Position numbers and translations under genes: made by a program | From: Tepidimonas ignava | GTDB taxonomy: Bacteria > Pseudomonadota > Gammaproteobacteria > Burkholderiales > Burkholderiaceae_C | Length of the DNA: 64,000 nt | Reading direction: 5' to 3' | Assembly (NCBI RefSeq): GCF_004342625.1 | Contig: NZ_SMAH01000013.1 | Span: 1-64,000 of the forward strand | Part shown: positions 63,780-64,000 of the stretch, piece after piece | Position numbering within the stretch: position 1 is the first letter of the stretch | Layout of the letters: every line of letters begins with the position of its first letter | The notes under the pieces: generated by a model | The model's database searches: none | Told to the model about the DNA's origin: nothing | What the model saw: only the letters and a program-made list of their open reading frames with translations

Positions 63780-64000
63780 AGCGTTGGAAGCGGCTGGGCG
63801 GATCGACGTCTTCGCGCAGGTACTGGTAGCGCGGGATGTGCTGGCGCAGCGCCTGCAGCGGGTTGCTGCCCAGGCGCGAAAAGCCCGAAAACTCCAGTTG
63901 AAACAGGATGCGCTGGTTGGCTTGGCTGGCGCTTTGCTGCAGCCGCTCCAGCACGATGCGGCCAATCCAGCAGCCGGCATCGTATTCGAAGCCGGCCACC
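63772..64000 (-). CDS. lptD: LPS assembly protein LptD, C-terminal end
   Basis: The final 75 residues of LptD: MAGFEYDAGCWIGRIVLERL, QLEFSGFSRLGSNPLQALRQ, IPRYQYLREDVDPPSRF. The conserved Cys in DAGCW is part of LptD's disulfide pair. The rest of the outer membrane barrel and jellyroll lies beyond the right edge. Overlaps the surA start by 8 bases. Confidence 0.94.
   Translation of the reverse strand, partial: VAGFEYDAGCWIGRIVLERLQQSASQANQRILFQLEFSGFSRLGSNPLQALRQHIPRYQYLREDVDPPSRFQRYE

Overview
The window is GC-rich throughout, with strong G/C bias at third codon positions. The gene content points to a free-living betaproteobacterium of the order Burkholderiales, most like Comamonadaceae and relatives: a Delftia-type porin, minCDE, a DUF4212 plus sodium:solute symporter pair, PhoX, and an lptD-surA-rsmA run. 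No rRNA, tRNA or CRISPR array was seen. The genus is an inference that I cannot test here.

Layout. (1) 0-5.4 kb: a broken PAS-GGDEF gene, an Aer-type energy-taxis receptor, an FNR-type oxygen sensor with an FNR-like box next to it, a lipid A acyltransferase-like gene and an Old Yellow Enzyme reductase. (2) 5.4-20.8 kb: a polyamine import and catabolism block made of puuC, selO, potIHGF, a class III aminotransferase, puuA and puuD on the minus strand, a divergent MocR-type regulator, then a HAD protein and puuB. An 11-bp inverted repeat lies between puuD and the regulator. (3) 20.9-25.3 kb: phoX, a calcineurin-like phosphoesterase and a porin, behind a good Pho-box candidate. (4) 25.3-31.3 kb: an MFS transporter, an orphan aminotransferase, a hemerythrin, copA and copZ. 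(5) 31.3-33.8 kb: an AT-rich stretch with several DnaA-box-like sequences, then minCDE and a SemiSWEET gene. (6) 33.8-49.4 kb: housekeeping genes (sua5, purK, purE, cnoX, ferredoxin, purC, fba, pyk), a Spy-like protein with its two-component system, and a solute symporter locus. (7) 49.5-53.1 kb: a CoA-transferase, a DUF2061 protein and a LemA/TPM cluster. (8) 53.1-56.1 kb: a nitric-oxide and iron-sulfur repair island with an nnrS remnant, a hemerythrin, a RIC/ScdA repair protein, an NsrR-like Rrf2 regulator, a SirB-type membrane protein and FdxA. Two near-identical 29-bp palindromic operators flank its regulator. (9) 56.2-58.1 kb: decay, with an IS3 remnant and a collapsed hemerythrin-GGDEF gene. 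(10) 58.2-64 kb: maeB, a secreted RNase Sa-type nuclease with a barstar inhibitor, rsmA, surA and the 3' end of lptD.

How the parts fit. Oxygen and NO recur: an FNR-type regulator, an energy-taxis receptor, two hemerythrins, a RIC protein and an NsrR-like regulator suggest life across oxic and anoxic conditions, possibly with denitrification. Polyamines appear to be imported by PotFGHI and degraded to GABA. Three separate GGDEF loci are all broken, and they happen to keep different thirds of the domain. The observations I rate highest are the twin 29-bp operators of the NO island, the DnaA-box cluster upstream of minCDE, the FNR-like boxes, and the RNase-barstar pair.
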